DNA of 7,709 nt from Anaerolineae bacterium (lineage in GTDB: Bacteria > Chloroflexota > Anaerolineae > B4-G1 > SLSP01). The notes beneath the pieces are model-generated. The model was given only the letters and a program-made list of their open reading frames with translations. It ran no database searches and was not told the origin of the DNA. Below, in pieces: positions 6,637-7,709 of this stretch; position 1 is the stretch's first letter; every line of letters starts with the position of its first letter. Location: NCBI GenBank assembly GCA_016927095.1, contig JAFGNI010000609.1:1-7709 (forward strand). The letters are read 5' to 3'. A program made the translations under genes and the position numbers.

Positions 6637-6641
6637 ACGGG

Positions 6642-6747
6642 TGCTGAAGGTAGTGGTATGAGAGGCGCTTTCTTCGTGGCCCACAGTGCGCGGCCCCGGA
6701 CCTCCGCTACCTTCAGCAAGTCAGCGGCTCTCGGTTCGGGGCCGCGC
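6642..6747 (+). ncRNA. Structured 5' leader: interleaved 15-bp stems, predicted pseudoknot
   Basis: Arm A, TGCTGAAGGTAGTGG (6642-6656), pairs with A', CCGCTACCTTCAGCA (6704-6718): 15 pairs, one G-U. Arm B, GCGCGGCCCCGGACC (6688-6702), pairs with B', GGTTCGGGGCCGCGC (6733-6747): 15 pairs, one G-U. The order A-B-A'-B' with no shared bases is an H-type pseudoknot: loops of 31 nt (6657-6687), 1 nt (6703) and 14 nt (6719-6732), so the helices could stack end to end. B' can instead form a local hairpin, 6724-6731 with 6738-6745. The structure begins at the predicted transcription start and ends 5 nt before the HNH SD (6753-6757), which suggests control of translation or RNA stability. No known riboswitch or ribozyme family is recognised. 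The pairing is seen directly; the fold and function are inferred. Confidence 0.65.
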
Positions 6748-6762
6748 TCATTGGAGGGCATG

Positions 6763-7359
6763 ATGGCATTGACGCCAGATGAAAAGAGGCGTCGCGACGC
6801 GGAGAAGCGCAGGCGTTGGTACTACCGACACCGCGAGGAACATCTTGCTAAGTTGCGCGCGAAGACTGCCGCTGGTCCGAAGGCGCAAGAGCGCAATCGA
6901 CGCAAGCGACAAAGAGATCAGATCAAGGCATGGCGCGACGAAGCATTCTCTCGCGATGGCTATCGCTGCGTAGACTGCGGGAAATCAGAAGGTCTGCTTC
7001 TACACCACCTGGACGGTCGCAGCAAGGACAGTACCATCCGCACTGAGGGGACAGTCAATAACCGACCAGAGAATCTCGTTACCCTTTGTTTTCGGTGTCA
7101 CACTCTGCGGCACGAGCACGATCCGACGCTCCCCTTAGATGAACGATTGAGGCGGAAGCGCCGCTCAATTGCCGAGCGCACTGAAGAAGAGGCGCGGGCG
7201 ATTGTCCGCAAGGCATCCGAGACAATGGGGTCAGATGGCCTCTCTGCCAGATCGCGCGCAGCGTGGGCAAATCTTACACCCGAACAACGGACAAGGCGAA
7301 TCCGTAACGCTGCTGAGGCTCGTCAGCGCGTACGCGATGCCAAGAAGGAGAGCCATTGA
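6763..7359 (+). CDS. HNH endonuclease, homing-type
   Basis: Encodes 198 residues from ATG 6763; GGAGG (6753-6757) is 5 nt away. An ATG directly before it (6760) is too close to the SD. The frame is also open upstream, with ATG 6604 behind GAGG (6594-6597), but that would translate the structured leader. Residues 1-60 are a basic Arg/Lys-rich helical DNA-binding part. The HNH domain spans about 65-118: C69-x2-C72, H81-H82-L-D-G, N100, N104-L-V-T-L-C109-x2-C112-H113, giving a complete beta-beta-alpha-metal fold with a structural zinc. The C-terminal tail (about 160-198, AAWANLTPEQR then basic residues) resembles the NUMOD-like DNA-binding ends of phage homing nucleases. It has its own promoter and leader, and more A/T-ending codons than sbcC, which suggests an acquired selfish gene. 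A packaging-type HNH is less likely, since no terminase is nearby. Confidence 0.85.
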   Translation: MALTPDEKRRRDAEKRRRWYYRHREEHLAKLRAKTAAGPKAQERNRRKRQRDQIKAWRDEAFSRDGYRCVDCGKSEGLLLHHLDGRSKDSTIRTEGTVNNRPENLVTLCFRCHTLRHEHDPTLPLDERLRRKRRSIAERTEEEARAIVRKASETMGSDGLSARSRAAWANLTPEQRTRRIRNAAEARQRVRDAKKESH

Positions 7360-7709
7360 TGCCATACCTGACCCACGGACTCAGACACGACACCGACGAC
7401 CTGTTCGCCAAGCTGCTCGATCCGAGCAATGAGAAGTGGGGGATGACGCCGTGCGTGGTGCTGCGGATGCTCTCCTGGCCCGAGGAGGAGATCAACGCTG
7501 TCCGCTCGGCGGATGAGCTGCTGACATTCCCGGACGGCTGCCAGGTCATCTGCGGGTGGCCGGGCGCGCGGCGGCAGGACGTATTCGAGTTCACCGTTGG
7601 GCAGTTCCGGGCTTACGTTCATGCCCGAGATCATAGAGGAGGCAATACGCCAATGACGTGTAGTGACGATCCGAAGCCGGACTCAGAAACCGGCGCGACG
7701 GAAGAAACC
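7359..7709 (+). CDS. Unknown protein, 3' end outside window
   Basis: 117 codons are visible with no stop before the right edge. ATG 7359 overlaps the HNH stop by one base (TGATG), and AAGGAG (7345-7350) is 8 nt upstream, so the start is well supported. Residues about 10-85 look globular: acidic helices (HDTDDLFAKLL, PEEEINAVRSADELL) followed by beta-like stretches (CQVICGWPG, VFEFTVGQF). From about 92 onward it is polar and probably disordered. An in-frame ATG at 7653 follows GAGGAGG (7636-7642) by 10 nt, so a shorter product could also be made. No family is recognised with confidence. G/C-ending codons here resemble sbcC, not the HNH gene, so it is probably part of the original backbone. Confidence 0.75.
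   Translation, partial: MPYLTHGLRHDTDDLFAKLLDPSNEKWGMTPCVVLRMLSWPEEEINAVRSADELLTFPDGCQVICGWPGARRQDVFEFTVGQFRAYVHARDHRGGNTPMTCSDDPKPDSETGATEET

Noticed and set aside
6642..6747. HDV-like self-cleaving ribozyme, suggested by interleaved helices
   Set aside because: The first helix is 15 bp instead of about 7, and there is no hairpin between B and A' (1 nt only), so the nested double-pseudoknot topology is absent.
6688..6750. Intrinsic terminator after sbcC
   Set aside because: The GC-rich B/B' helix is not followed by a T-run, and its arms are separated by 30 nt that contain the A' arm.
6642..7359. IscB/omega-RNA (HEARO-like) system: structured RNA just upstream of an HNH protein
   Set aside because: The protein is only 198 residues and shows no RuvC segments or bridge helix. 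The leader is shorter than such RNAs and no shared motif was seen.
7621..7656. Short ORF MPEIIEEAIRQ ending in an ATGA overlap
   Set aside because: Only 11 codons with no SD at the right distance; the 7359 frame runs through the same bases with better support.

Overview
The window looks like part of a DNA-metabolism (recombination/repair) module of a bacteriophage, or another mobile element, from a high-GC bacterium. The evidence is indirect. All supported genes lie on the + strand, most junctions overlap (TAATG, ATGA, TGATG) or are short, Shine-Dalgarno (SD) sequences are strong, and several products are small unknowns. Nucleases are mixed with a Mre11/Rad50-type pair and an annealase-like protein. 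No capsid, tail, integrase, replicase, rRNA or tRNA gene is visible, so phage origin is an inference.

Layout. Positions 1-427 are ambiguous: either the 3' part of an upstream gene (frame open from 3 to a stop at 425) or a non-coding stretch rich in inverted repeats. Two small genes follow: a one-pass membrane protein (428-649) and a short protein with a charged helix (692-901). After a 120-bp gap comes a tight block. It holds a putative recombination/annealing protein with an acidic linker and a zinc ribbon (1022-2095), a twin-HTH PD-(D/E)XK nuclease (2095-2778), an SbcD/Mre11-type nuclease (2756-4018), a small unknown protein (4015-4350) and an SbcC/Rad50-type ATPase (4347-6611). The five genes overlap head to tail, so they are probably one translationally coupled unit for DNA-end processing and recombination.

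Right after sbcC the organisation changes. A near-consensus sigma70 promoter (TTGACT, 17 nt, extended TATCCT; 6608-6636) sits on the sbcC stop codon. Its predicted start site coincides with the first base of a remarkable leader. Two 15-bp inverted repeats are interleaved as A-B-A'-B' (6642-6747), the geometry of an H-type RNA pseudoknot, and end 5 nt before the SD of an HNH endonuclease gene (6763-7359). A last gene of unknown function starts at 7359 with a 1-nt overlap and runs off the right edge.

The most interesting signal is this promoter-pseudoknot-HNH unit. It looks like an independently regulated nuclease with a structured 5' leader inserted behind the Mre11/Rad50 operon. The HNH and HTH-PD-(D/E)XK genes both use more A/T-ending codons than their neighbours, which fits later arrival of both nucleases.
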